Of a stretch of DNA of 53,931 nt, positions 1 to 7,450 are shown piece by piece (the stretch's first letter is position 1; each line of letters begins with the position of its first letter). Where the stretch lies: contig PIVK01000019.1 of NCBI GenBank assembly GCA_003354135.1, forward strand, positions 1-53,931, read 5' to 3'. The position numbers were made by a program, and so were the translations under genes. Below the pieces are notes generated by a model. That model searched no databases, had not been told where the DNA came from, and was given only the letters and a program-made list of their open reading frames with translations. The stretch comes from Rhodospirillales bacterium (GTDB lineage: Bacteria > Pseudomonadota > Alphaproteobacteria > Rhodospirillales > GLO-3).

Positions 1-599
1 TTCTTGGCTGCGGCCAAGTGAAATGCCAGAAAGTCCTCCAACCCCTCTGCCCGTGACACAGGTCCATCGTCGTGGAAGGCCAGGGAGAACAGGTTGCGTT
101 CGCTGATGTCGCCCGACATCAAATCTCGGGAGCCGAAAATCAGTTCGAGAGCTTCATCGCTCGCCCATTCCAGCTCGAAGTTGTGATTGACCAGGTATGT
201 GGGCTGGGTGACGGCATCCAGGGACAGCCACAAGCGCGGATCTTCGGCGTCGGTCCTGGTGCCGGCAACCTGGGATATGGGAGCAGGCGCGGCAGCGACC
301 GGTTTCCCCCGTCTTTGGTCACCCCCATAGACGGAAGCCACGGCATTCTCTTCCGCCGCGGTCTCGGACCGTAAAATCGATACGATTTCGGCCATCCTGA
401 CCCCCTTGTTTTTTAGCTCGTTCACCCTGTCGATGATCTGAAACACCGTTTCGGGAAAGAAACCGATACGGGGAATCCGCGTCCCGTCGTCTTGCGCGGT
501 CTGCACAATCGGTTTCGGCAATATCCCAAGAGCAATGTAATTGTTCAACGTCGCCCGTGAAATCCCGGCGACCTTCATCAGCTTCTTACTGTCCAACAC
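1..599 (-). CDS. MerR-type HTH / PAS-like regulator, truncated by window edge
   Basis: Reading the minus strand from a GTG at 599 gives about 199 codons with no stop before the window edge, so the C-terminus is missing. The first ~25 residues form a helix-turn-helix of MerR type (SRATLNNYIALGILPKP), followed by a segment (FFPETVFQIIDRVNELKNKG) typical of the MerR second helix pair. After an Ala/Pro-rich linker, residues ~120-199 (LWLSLDAVTQPTYLVNHNFE, then ASDEALELIFG) look like the start of a PAS or MmyB-like sensor domain. An AGGGGG Shine-Dalgarno lies 8 bases before the GTG; a TTG directly after it is the alternative start. The likely role is a ligand-responsive transcription regulator. 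The missing C-terminus could carry an output domain, so the full function is open. Two short palindromes upstream could be its operator. Confidence 0.7.
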   Translation of the reverse strand, partial: MLDSKKLMKVAGISRATLNNYIALGILPKPIVQTAQDDGTRIPRIGFFPETVFQIIDRVNELKNKGVRMAEIVSILRSETAAEENAVASVYGGDQRRGKPVAAAPAPISQVAGTRTDAEDPRLWLSLDAVTQPTYLVNHNFELEWASDEALELIFGSRDLMSGDISERNLFSLAFHDDGPVSRAEGLEDFLAFHLAAAK

Positions 600-640
600 G
601 GGATGTCCCCCTGCACATTCGGACCAAAAACCACCCCCAT

Positions 641-655
641 ACAGTACACTACTGT
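641..655. promoter_or_regulatory. Palindrome ACAGTACACTACTGT, candidate operator
   Basis: ACAGTA-cac-TACTGT is a perfect inverted repeat with 6-base arms, 42 bases upstream of the start of the MerR/PAS-like gene. MerR-family proteins usually bind dyads in their own or adjacent promoters, so autoregulation is possible. This is inferred from position only. Confidence 0.35.
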
Positions 656-667
656 CTAGTTAATGTC

Positions 668-680
668 CACATTGAATGTG
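668..680. promoter_or_regulatory. Palindrome CACATTGAATGTG
   Basis: A second perfect dyad (CACATT-g-AATGTG) 12 bases beyond the first, in the same upstream region. It could be a second binding site or an unrelated chance palindrome. Confidence 0.25.
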
Positions 681-844
681 CTTGGTCGTTTTTAGTGTAT
701 AATTTGTGTTAGACTCTGATGAGAATTGGACTCTTAAGTTGTCCAAAATAGGAACGGTTAGACTCCAAGGTCTCGTCTGGAAAGACAGGGATTCCCGTCA
801 CGCCTGCGCAAGTGGAAGCGGTGGCCGATTGCTAGAGCGGATCG

Positions 845-881
845 CGACAAATCGGAGACATAAGATGGTTCCGATTTGTCG
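845..881. repeat. 12-bp perfect inverted repeat, interspersed-palindrome candidate
   Basis: CGACAAATCGGA (845-856) and TCCGATTTGTCG (870-881) pair perfectly around a 13-base loop. The block begins near GCTAGAGCGGATC (831-843). That opening resembles the start of intergenic palindromic families common in alphaproteobacteria (RIME-like elements), so this may be one copy of a dispersed family. No T-run follows on either strand, so a terminator is less likely. Confidence 0.5.
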
Positions 882-921
882 TGTGAATTCTCTCTATCCT
901 TTTGAAATACATCATGATTAA

Positions 922-961
922 CGACATACGCCGAGCCATGGCAATGACTCGGCGTATGTCG
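922..961 (-). terminator. 14-bp hairpin after thrH
   Basis: CGACATACGCCGAG and CTCGGCGTATGTCG form a perfect 14-bp stem with a 12-base loop. It lies 22 bases past the stop codon of thrH on the minus strand. Only a weak T-rich stretch (TTAAT) follows in that direction, so it may act as a terminator or a 3'-end stabilising structure. Confidence 0.5.
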
Positions 962-983
962 ATCGGCTCTGGGAATTCGAACT

Positions 984-1601
984 TCAGCCCTTGCGGATAC
1001 GCGCCCGGGCCTCGTCAATTCCTGCCGTCAGCTCCGCATACTCAGTGACGGCGGGGAACTGGGGAAATTCAGCAATGACGTTGTCAGGCGCTTTGAACAG
1101 AATCCCCGCGTCGGCCTCACCCAGCATGGCGGTGTCGTTGTAGGAATCACCGGCCGCGATGGTACCGAAATTTAGCTGCTTAAAGCGTTTCACCGCTTCG
1201 CGCTTGTGATCCCGCAATCGCAGCTTGTAATCGGCTACCCGTCCCGTGTCGTCAATTTCGAGACGATGGCAGAAAAGGGTCGGCCGTCCCAAGGATTCCA
1301 TGAGCGGCCACACGAAGTCATAGAAGGTGTCGGACAGGATCACCACTTGGTAGCGCCCGCGCAGGTCGTCGAGAAAGTCACGGGCGCCGTCCATGGGTCC
1401 CATTTCGGCAATGACCTTCTGAATGTCGGCCAGCTTAAAGCCCTTTTCATCGAGGATCTTGAGCCGGCCCTTCATCAGAACGTCGTAATCGGGCTCGTCG
1501 CGGGTGGTGCGGCGCAGCTCTGGAATTCCCGTCGCCTCGGAAAAGTTGATCCAAATCTCGGGCACCAGGACCCCTTCCATATCGAGACAGACGATCTCCA
1601 C
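984..1601 (-). CDS. thrH: ThrH: phosphoserine phosphatase / homoserine phosphotransferase
   Basis: A 205-residue cytosolic HAD-superfamily enzyme. The N-terminal motif CLDMEGVLVPEIW matches the ThrH type, in which the second catalytic acid of the usual DxDGT loop is replaced (DxEGV). Motif II is the LSDTF segment near residue 90, and the GDSYNDTAML motif near residue 150 gives the Mg-binding acids. ThrH hydrolyses phosphoserine, and in Pseudomonas can pass the phosphate to homoserine, so it links serine and threonine synthesis. The start is GTG at 1601, chosen because AAGGAGG lies about 9 bases upstream and the sequence runs straight into the first motif. Length is normal for the family. A hairpin follows the stop codon. 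Confidence 0.9.
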   Translation of the reverse strand: MEIVCLDMEGVLVPEIWINFSEATGIPELRRTTRDEPDYDVLMKGRLKILDEKGFKLADIQKVIAEMGPMDGARDFLDDLRGRYQVVILSDTFYDFVWPLMESLGRPTLFCHRLEIDDTGRVADYKLRLRDHKREAVKRFKQLNFGTIAAGDSYNDTAMLGEADAGILFKAPDNVIAEFPQFPAVTEYAELTAGIDEARARIRKG

Positions 1602-1661
1602 AACCTTGCCCTCCTTTGGATGAACCTAAAAAAGCGGGTATAACGCGCCGGCAAGCGCCTC

Positions 1662-2312
1662 TCAACTGCGGATTTTCGCCAGAACCCTGCGGAACACGTC
1701 GTGGAACATGGCCTCGGTCAGGCGCCCGGTGTTGGTGTTGTAGCGCGAGCAATGATAGCTGTCGGCCAACAGTGGCCCGCCCGCCAGATCGTAGATCTCG
1801 CCATGGCGGAAGGGATACGGCTTTTTCTTCTCCCCCAAAGCCGTCAGCACGGCAACATGGGCAATCGTCCCCAATGCCAACACCACCTGAATATCCGGCA
1901 TGCCCGTGATCTCGTGCTCCAGATAAGAGCGGCAAGCGGAGGTTTCAGCCGCGACCGGTTTGTTTTCCGGCGGCACGCAACGCACGGCGTTGGTGATCCG
2001 ACAATCGACGAGTTCGAACCCGTCATCCGCATTGGCTCCATATGTGCCGGTCGCCAACCCAAATGTCTTAAGCGTCGGGTAGAGCAGATCCCCCGCCCAA
2101 TCCCCGGTAAACGGCCGTCCCGTGCGGTTGGCCCCTTTGAGACCGGGAGCCAGGCCGACGACAAGCAGCCGCGAGTCCCGCCGCCCGAAAGACGGCACAG
2201 GCGCGTTGTGCCAGTCCGGCCACTTCATTCGGTTGGCTTCCCGGAACTCCACCAAACGCGGACATTTCGTGCAGTTCCGCCCGGGAGAAGGGACGTCTTT
2301 CAACAGGCCCAA
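1662..2312 (-). CDS. Family 5 uracil-DNA glycosylase (UdgB)
   Basis: A 216-residue DNA repair enzyme that removes uracil and other deaminated bases from DNA. The motif GLAPGLKGANRTGRPFTGD (residues ~53-71) is characteristic of type-5 UDGb, which lacks the catalytic Asp/Asn of other uracil glycosylases in this position. Cysteines in CTKCPRL near the N-terminus and in AVRCVPP downstream fit the [4Fe-4S] cluster ligands. HCSRYNTNTGRLT near the C-terminus is the second active-site loop. The start is set at TTG 2312 because GGGAG lies 7 bases before it and the gene begins just after the stop of the NYN gene (2326). The same frame stays open through the upstream repeats, but that extension is not protein-like for this family. 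It is probably co-transcribed with the NYN gene. Confidence 0.85.
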   Translation of the reverse strand: MGLLKDVPSPGRNCTKCPRLVEFREANRMKWPDWHNAPVPSFGRRDSRLLVVGLAPGLKGANRTGRPFTGDWAGDLLYPTLKTFGLATGTYGANADDGFELVDCRITNAVRCVPPENKPVAAETSACRSYLEHEITGMPDIQVVLALGTIAHVAVLTALGEKKKPYPFRHGEIYDLAGGPLLADSYHCSRYNTNTGRLTEAMFHDVFRRVLAKIRS

Positions 2313-2325
2313 AACGGGGCTCCCG

Positions 2326-3081
2326 TCATGCGTTGATGTCGGGGAAGTCTCCCGGCCCCTGCGGCATACTGTCCTGTTCTTCAGGTTGGTGCGCCGACCG
2401 GTCTTCTCGCTGGCCGCCACCCGACCGGTCCTCGCGCTGGCCGCCACCCGACCGGTCCTCGCGCTGGCCGCCACCCGGCCGGTCTTCTCGCTGGTAGCCA
2501 CCCGGCCGGTCTTCTCGCTGGTAGCCACCCGGGCGGTCTTCGCGCGGGTGGCCACCCGGGCGTTCGATGCTGGAGCGCAGATTCTCGAGTTCGAGGAAGG
2601 TGTCGGCTTGGCGCCGAAGCTCGTCAGCAATCATCGGCGGTTGGGAGCGAACCGTCGAGACCACGGTCACCCGCACCCCTTTGCGCTGAACCGCTTCAAC
2701 CAGGCGCCGGAAGTCGCCATCCCCCGAAAAAAGGACGATGTGGTCCAAGTGCGTGGCCATCTCCATGACATCGATGGCGAGTTCGATATCCATGTTACCC
2801 TTGATCTTCCGTCGGCCCGCCGCGTCCGTGAACTCCTTGGTCGGTTTGGTGACCATGGTATAGCCGTTGTAATCCAGCCAATCGACCAGCGGCCGGATGG
2901 GCGAGTACTCCTGGTCCTCGATCAGCGCCGTGTAGTAGAAGGCCCTGATCAAACGACCTTCGGTGGCGAACCGCTCCAGCACCTTTTTGTAGTCGATGTC
3001 GAAATTGAGAGCCCGCGCTGCGGCGTAAAGATTTGAGCCGTCGATGAAAAGGCCGATACGTTCCTGCGGATAGAATTGCAT
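2326..3081 (-). CDS. NYN-domain (LabA/DUF88) protein with repeat tail
   Basis: 251 residues. The N-terminal ~165 residues form a NYN/PIN-like nuclease fold: IGLFIDGSNLY carries the first acid, KGNMDIELAIDVM the next ones, and LFSGDGDFRRLVEAVQRKG the D-x-D motif. Members of this family are predicted RNases, and LabA-type proteins take part in RNA or transcript control. All expected acidic residues are visible, so it should be catalytically competent. From about residue 172 the protein becomes a low-complexity tail of six nine-residue units (consensus PGGxQREDR) followed by an acidic end. The unit is arginine- and glycine-rich with alternating charge, as often seen in RNA-binding tails. It is divergent from folK and overlaps no other start; the UdgB gene follows. 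Confidence 0.85.
   Translation of the reverse strand: MQFYPQERIGLFIDGSNLYAAARALNFDIDYKKVLERFATEGRLIRAFYYTALIEDQEYSPIRPLVDWLDYNGYTMVTKPTKEFTDAAGRRKIKGNMDIELAIDVMEMATHLDHIVLFSGDGDFRRLVEAVQRKGVRVTVVSTVRSQPPMIADELRRQADTFLELENLRSSIERPGGHPREDRPGGYQREDRPGGYQREDRPGGGQREDRSGGGQREDRSGGGQREDRSAHQPEEQDSMPQGPGDFPDINA
2401..2562. repeat. 27-bp tandem repeat, six units, within the NYN gene
   Basis: Six consecutive 27-base units (boundaries at 2401, 2428, 2455, 2482, 2509, 2536) differ by only a few bases. They are in frame and encode the PGGxQREDR units of the NYN protein's tail. Adjacent units are most alike, as expected from slippage or unequal recombination. Confidence 0.9.
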
Positions 3082-3145
3082 GGTCCAACACCCTTACTAA
3101 AAATCTGATATTTGAAAAACCCACCGGCAACATGGCTCCGGCGGA

Positions 3146-3180
3146 AACTATGGGATATACGGAGACTATAGGGTATATAG
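3146..3180. promoter_or_regulatory. Direct repeat with TATA core in the NYN/folK divergent promoter
   Basis: AACTATGGGATATAC (3146-3160) and GACTATAGGGTATATAG (3164-3180) are near-identical copies with an 18-19 base period, about two helical turns. They lie between two divergent genes, 43 bases before the folK start. This could be a paired operator or overlapping -10 elements. Confidence 0.4.
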
Positions 3181-3222
3181 TTAGGGGGATCGGCAATAGA
3201 CTGCAAGATAGGATTTCACCGG

Positions 3223-3741
3223 ATGATCCTGATCGCCTTCGGCGCCAACCTAGCCAGCCCCGTCCACGGCTCGCCGCAGAAAATCTGTCTGACCGCACTC
3301 GGCACCCTGGAAAAGGCGGGGGTGCAGGTGTCGGCCCGGTCGCACCTTTATGAAAGCGCCCCGGTCCCGGCCTCGGATCAGCCCTGGTTCGTCAACGGCG
3401 TGGCAGCCTTGGAAACGGACCTGACACCCGGCGCCCTTCTTGAACTTCTGCATGAAATCGAGACCGCTTTTGGCCGGGTGCGGGCGCATCGCAACGAGGC
3501 CAGGGTGCTGGATTTCGACCTTATCGACTATGATGGCCAGGTTTCCGAACACCCCCATCTGCCGCACCCTAGAATGCAAGATCGCGCCTTCGTTCTTTTG
3601 CCACTGAGGGACATCGCGCCACATTGGGCACATCCGGTCACGGGTGACACCCTGGACGCCCTGATCGCCACTCTCCCTGGGGATCAGACCTGCCGGGCGG
3701 TTGGCGAGGGGCTAGTAGGAGGTTCCTTTGTACTTGCCTAA
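3223..3741 (+). CDS. folK: 2-amino-4-hydroxy-6-hydroxymethyldihydropteridine diphosphokinase
   Basis: A 172-residue cytosolic enzyme (HPPK) that transfers pyrophosphate from ATP to 6-hydroxymethyl-dihydropterin in folate synthesis. The family signatures are present: LIAFGANL at the N-terminus, YESAPVPASDQPWFVNGVA for pterin binding, and RVLDFDLIDYDG (residues ~102-113) with the two metal-binding aspartates, followed by LPHPRMQDRAFVLLPL. Length is normal. The ATG at 3223 has only a weak ribosome binding site (AGGA, 10 bases upstream). It is followed by rpoZ after a 76-base gap that contains a GC-rich hairpin. Confidence 0.93.
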   Translation: MILIAFGANLASPVHGSPQKICLTALGTLEKAGVQVSARSHLYESAPVPASDQPWFVNGVAALETDLTPGALLELLHEIETAFGRVRAHRNEARVLDFDLIDYDGQVSEHPHLPHPRMQDRAFVLLPLRDIAPHWAHPVTGDTLDALIATLPGDQTCRAVGEGLVGGSFVLA

Positions 3742-3773
3742 CCCTGGGCAGGCGCCTATATACTCAGCGTTTT

Positions 3774-3790
3774 CCGGACCCTGGGTCCGG
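3774..3790 (+). terminator. GC hairpin between folK and rpoZ
   Basis: CCGGACCC-t-GGGTCCGG is a perfect 8-bp inverted repeat with a one-base centre, 28 bases before the rpoZ start. No T-run follows, so it could be an attenuating hairpin, a Rho-linked terminator, or an operator-like dyad near the rpoZ promoter. Confidence 0.3.
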
Positions 3791-3817
3791 GGTTCCCGAG
3801 AATGGAGAGAGTGATCC

Positions 3818-4438
3818 ATGGCCCGAGTAACGGTTGAAGACTGCGTCCTCAAGGTTCCGAACCGCTTCGAATTGGTGATGCTGGCGGCGCAGAGGGCCCG
3901 CAACATTTCGGCCGGTGTGCCGCTGACGGTGGACCGGGACAACGACAAGAATCCGGTCGTGGCGCTACGCGAAATAGCGGACAGAACCGTCGATCTCGAG
4001 GAACTGGAGAGCGGCCTGATCAAGGGCCTGCAACATTTCGTCGAACGTGACGAGCCGATCGAAGAGGAAATGGACCTCCAGGCCATCCAGGGGGAGATCG
4101 CCGAGGAAGCGGGCGAAGCGCGCACCGACGAAGAAATCGCCGCTGATATGCTGTCGGTAGGAGACGATGCAAACCCGGTCGGCGATGCGTCGCCCGAGAG
4201 CATGGGCTTGGCATCCAACGCCTTTTCCGACGTGCCGGAGGACGTGCCGGAGACCCCCGCCCCGGAGGACGTCCTGGAGGACGTGCCGGAGAACGCCCCG
4301 GAGGTCCCCGCCCCGGAGGACGTCCTGGAGGACGTGCCGGAGAACGCACCGGAGGCCCCCGCCCCGGAGGACGTCCTGGAGGACGTGCCGGAGAACGCCC
4401 CGGAGGCCCCCGCCCCGGAGAACGTGCCGGAGGGCTGA
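3818..4438 (+). CDS. rpoZ: RNA polymerase omega subunit with long repeat tail
   Basis: 206 residues. The first ~80 ([20 protein letters not shown], then [11 protein letters not shown], then [19 protein letters not shown]) are a standard omega subunit, which wraps the beta' C-terminus and helps assemble RNA polymerase. In proteobacteria it also forms a ppGpp site with beta', which fits the rsh gene immediately downstream. Ordinary omega subunits are roughly 80-130 residues; here an acidic region (residues ~85-130) and then a proline/acid-rich tail add about 80-120 residues. The tail contains 3.5 near-perfect 17-residue units ([17 protein letters not shown]) encoded by 51-bp tandem repeats. The ATG at 3818 follows GAGAG. 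The tail is probably disordered and its role is unknown. Confidence 0.93.
   Translation: MARVTVEDCVLKVPNRFELVMLAAQRARNISAGVPLTVDRDNDKNPVVALREIADRTVDLEELESGLIKGLQHFVERDEPIEEEMDLQAIQGEIAEEAGEARTDEEIAADMLSVGDDANPVGDASPESMGLASNAFSDVPEDVPETPAPEDVLEDVPENAPEVPAPEDVLEDVPENAPEAPAPEDVLEDVPENAPEAPAPENVPEG
4259..4435. repeat. 51-bp tandem repeat, 3.5 units, in the rpoZ 3' end
   Basis: Units start at 4259, 4310 and 4361, with a partial copy from 4412. They differ at only a few positions and are in frame, coding for Pro, Glu, Asp, Val and Ala only, apart from Asn and Leu once per unit. The near identity suggests recent expansion by slippage or recombination. Confidence 0.9.
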
Positions 4439-4528
4439 CGGCATAGCGCGCACTGGTTCGGGATTGATCGCCTGCACGTGCCCACCAGTCCTGTGTAACG
4501 GGCGGGATACAGGCGGACAGGAGACGCC

Positions 4529-6688
4529 ATGATCCGCCAATACGAACTGGTCGAGAGGCTCAAGGCCTATAACCCGGGTGCCGACGAGGAACTCGTCAAC
4601 CGTGCCTACGTCTACGCCATGAAGGCCCACGGCTCCCAAGTGAGGGCCTCCGGCGATCCCTATTTCTCTCATCCTCTCGAAGTCGCGGGCATCTTGCTCA
4701 GCTTTAAGCTGGACACGGCGACCATCGTCACCGCGCTCCTGCACGACACCATCGAGGACACCTCGGCCACCCACGAGGATCTGGAGACCCTGTTCGGCGG
4801 GGAAATCTCTCGTCTGGTCGACGGCGTTACCAAACTCACGCGGCTCGAACTCCAGTCCGACCACAAACAGGCGGAGAACTTCCGCAAGCTCTTGCTGGCC
4901 ATGTCCGAGGACATCCGTGTTCTTCTGGTGAAGCTTGCCGATCGTCTTCACAACATGCGGACTCTGCACTTCATCAAGAATTCCGAGAGCCGGCGGCGGA
5001 TCGCCTTGGAAACCATGGAGATCTATGCGCCTCTGGCCGAGCGGATCGGCATGCACGAAGTCAAGCACGAGCTTGAGGACATGTCGTTTGCCGAACTCAA
5101 TCCTGACGCCCGGGACTCGCTCATGGCCCGGCTCGACTTCCTGCGTGAGCAGGGCGGCACTCTGACGCCGCGCATCATCACCGAGATCGAACTCGTAATG
5201 GAGGAGTCGGACGTCAAGTGCAGGATCTCGGGCCGGGAGAAGACGCCCTATTCCATCTGGCGGAAGATGCAACGCCAGAACATCAACTTCGAGCAGCTCT
5301 GCGACATCATGGCGTTCCGCATCACAGTCGACACGGTCGCGGACTGCTATCAGGTGCTTGGGGTCATTCACAGCCGCTACCCGGTGGTTCCGGGACGTTT
5401 CAGGGACTACATCTCGACACCGAAGCCGAATGGATACCGTTCACTCCACACCTCCGTCTTCGGTCCGGAGCGGCATCGCATCGAAATCCAGATCCGCACC
5501 CACGAAATGCACGACATTGCAGAACAGGGCGTGGCGGCTCACTGGCGTTACAAGCAGCAGGATGCCGACAAGGTCGACGGACGCCAGTACCGGTGGCTCC
5601 GCGAGTTGCTGGACATTCTGGAAAACACCGCCGGACCCGAGGAATTCCTGGAACATACCAAGCTGGAAATGTTCCAGGACCAAGTGTTCTGTTTTACGCC
5701 CCGTGGCGATCTGATCACGCTGCCTCACGGCGCAACGCCGGTCGATTTCGCTTACGCTGTACATTCCGAAGTCGGCGATCACTGTGTCGGGGTCAAGATC
5801 AACGGACACATGGGGCAGTTGCGTACGCCCCTGAAAAACGGCGCCCAAGTGGAGATTTTGACATCCAAGGCCCAGACCCCGTCGCCGACCTGGGAGCGCT
5901 TCGTTGTCACCGGCAAGGCTCGGGCCCATATCCGCCGCTTCGTGCGCATAACCGAACGCGAACAGTACATGACGTTGGGCGAGGCCATTCTCAAGAAGGC
6001 ATTCACGGAAGAAGGTTACGAGTTCACCCACAAGGCTCTGGATGGAGTCCTCAAGACCTTCAAGGTACCCACTTGGCAGGATCTCTGCGCCGAAGTGGGA
6101 GCGGGGCACTTGACCGCACGACACGTCATGGAAACGGTGTTTCCGGGCATCAAGGCAAAGAAACCTAACGACAAGGTGATTTCCATTTCCCGGGCCCGGG
6201 AACGGCTCGGTGGCGCCCCTAAAGGCAAGAAGACGGGTGGAATTCCCATCCGCGGTCTCATCCCGGGCATGGCCATGCATTTCGCCGGTTGTTGTCATCC
6301 TCTGCCGGGCGACCGCATTGTTGGCATCGTCACCACTGGCAAGGGGGTGACCCTCCACACCATCGATTGCGAGATGCTGGAAACCTACTCGGATCAGCCG
6401 GAGCGCTGGCTTGACGTCGCCTGGGATCAAGAGGAACAAGGGGAGGAGGCCCATGTCGGGCGGGTCCATATTTCCGTCGCCAACGAGCCCGGCAGCCTTG
6501 GCAACCTCTCGATGGTCATCGCGAAGAACGAAGGCAACATTTCCAATATCAAGATCACCAATCGAACGATCGAGATCTTCGAGCTGCTGCTGGACATCGA
6601 GGTCCGCGATGTCAAACACCTGACCGACATCATCGCAGCGCTTCGCGCGACACCCGTCATCCATGAAGTCGAGCGCGCCCGGGGGTAG
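4529..6688 (+). CDS. Bifunctional (p)ppGpp synthetase/hydrolase (Rel/SpoT type)
   Basis: A 719-residue RSH protein that makes and degrades the alarmone (p)ppGpp. Domains in order: HD hydrolase (residues ~45-160; HPLEVAGIL then LLHDTIEDT keeps the HD pair), synthetase (~240-350; GRFRDYISTPKPNGYRSLHT, HWRYK), TGS (~390-450; FTPRGDLITLPHGATPVDFA), a Cys/His-containing helical linker (MHFAGCCHPLPGDRIVG) and a C-terminal ACT domain (~640-715). Both catalytic halves look intact, so this is probably the cell's main long RSH, as is usual in alphaproteobacteria. The ATG at 4529 follows AGGAG. Its place after rpoZ is the classic rpoZ-spoT order. pdxJ follows within 10 bases. Confidence 0.95.
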   Translation: MIRQYELVERLKAYNPGADEELVNRAYVYAMKAHGSQVRASGDPYFSHPLEVAGILLSFKLDTATIVTALLHDTIEDTSATHEDLETLFGGEISRLVDGVTKLTRLELQSDHKQAENFRKLLLAMSEDIRVLLVKLADRLHNMRTLHFIKNSESRRRIALETMEIYAPLAERIGMHEVKHELEDMSFAELNPDARDSLMARLDFLREQGGTLTPRIITEIELVMEESDVKCRISGREKTPYSIWRKMQRQNINFEQLCDIMAFRITVDTVADCYQVLGVIHSRYPVVPGRFRDYISTPKPNGYRSLHTSVFGPERHRIEIQIRTHEMHDIAEQGVAAHWRYKQQDADKVDGRQYRWLRELLDILENTAGPEEFLEHTKLEMFQDQVFCFTPRGDLITLPHGATPVDFAYAVHSEVGDHCVGVKINGHMGQLRTPLKNGAQVEILTSKAQTPSPTWERFVVTGKARAHIRRFVRITEREQYMTLGEAILKKAFTEEGYEFTHKALDGVLKTFKVPTWQDLCAEVGAGHLTARHVMETVFPGIKAKKPNDKVISISRARERLGGAPKGKKTGGIPIRGLIPGMAMHFAGCCHPLPGDRIVGIVTTGKGVTLHTIDCEMLETYSDQPERWLDVAWDQEEQGEEAHVGRVHISVANEPGSLGNLSMVIAKNEGNISNIKITNRTIEIFELLLDIEVRDVKHLTDIIAALRATPVIHEVERARG

Positions 6689-6697
6689 GAGCAAACC

Positions 6698-7450
6698 ATG
6701 GCACACGAGCATCTACGATTAGGCGTCAACATCGACCATGTGGCAACCATCCGCAACGCACGCGGCGGGCCGCATCCCGATCCGGTGCGGGCCGCCCATG
6801 TTGCCGCCGAGGCCGGGGCAGACGGCATCACCGCTCATCTGCGCGAGGACCGACGCCACATCTCCGACGACGACATCAATCATCTGGCACGCACGCTCTC
6901 CGAACTCGGCTTGCCGCTCAACCTCGAAATGGCGGCAACTGACGAGATGCTGGCCGTCGCACTGCGTCATCGCCCGCGCGCGGCCTGCATCGTGCCGGAA
7001 AAACGCGCGGAGCGGACCACCGAGGGCGGCCTCGATGTTGCTGGCGGCCGCGATCATCTGGCCCCCGTGGTCGGCTTGCTGAGCGAAGCCGGCGTCCGCG
7101 TATCGTTGTTCGTCGAACCCGACCCGTACCAACTCGATCTTGCGCTGGCCATCGGCGCTCCGGTGGTCGAACTCCATACGGGAGCCTACTGCGATGCTCC
7201 GGCAGGGCCCGTCCGTGATCGTGAATTCTCCCGGATCGAAGGAGCCGCGGCGCACGCCGCGTCTATCGGCCTGGAATGCCATGCCGGACACGGGCTGGGA
7301 TTCGATACCGTCAGCGACATTGCGGCAATCCCCACCATCGTCGAGCTTAACATCGGCCACTTCCTGGTAGGAGAGGCCATCTACGTCGGGTTGAACGCTG
7401 CCATCCGCGAAATGCGTCGCCTGATGAACGAGGCCCGGCACGAAACATGA
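6698..7450 (+). CDS. pdxJ: Pyridoxine 5'-phosphate synthase
   Basis: A 250-residue TIM-barrel enzyme that condenses 3-amino-1-hydroxyacetone phosphate with deoxyxylulose 5-phosphate to give pyridoxine phosphate, the last ring-forming step of the DXP-dependent vitamin B6 route. Signatures are LGVNIDHVATIRNARGG at the N-terminus, HLREDRRHI, CIVPEKRAERTTEGGLD, ELHTGAYCDA and the C-terminal GHGLGFDTV and ELNIGHFLVGEAI phosphate-binding loops. Length is normal. The start is ATG with GGAG eight bases upstream. The stop overlaps the acpS start (ATGA), which indicates translational coupling. Confidence 0.96.
   Translation: MAHEHLRLGVNIDHVATIRNARGGPHPDPVRAAHVAAEAGADGITAHLREDRRHISDDDINHLARTLSELGLPLNLEMAATDEMLAVALRHRPRAACIVPEKRAERTTEGGLDVAGGRDHLAPVVGLLSEAGVRVSLFVEPDPYQLDLALAIGAPVVELHTGAYCDAPAGPVRDREFSRIEGAAAHAASIGLECHAGHGLGFDTVSDIAAIPTIVELNIGHFLVGEAIYVGLNAAIREMRRLMNEARHET

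Larger units (their letters stand above)
600..983. other. Non-coding gap between the PAS regulator and thrH
   Basis: No reading frame here has a convincing start or protein-like composition. The gap is more AT-rich than its surroundings near 650-730 and holds two small palindromes (641-655, 668-680), a long inverted repeat (845-881) and a hairpin beside the end of thrH (922-961). It probably contains the promoter of the leftward regulator and the 3' end of the thrH transcript. Confidence 0.6.

Noticed and set aside
706-921. 71-codon plus-strand frame
   Set aside because: No ribosome binding site, crosses the inverted repeat, and the translation has no family features.
1662-2630. Fusion of the NYN repeat tail with the uracil glycosylase
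   Set aside because: The frame is open through the repeats but the natural start TTG 2312 with GGGAG after the NYN stop gives a normal-length enzyme.
3965-5371. Very long open frame (468 codons) antisense to rpoZ and the RSH gene
   Set aside because: It lies exactly opposite strongly conserved coding sequence, has no ribosome binding site and arises because GC-rich codons have no stops on the other strand.
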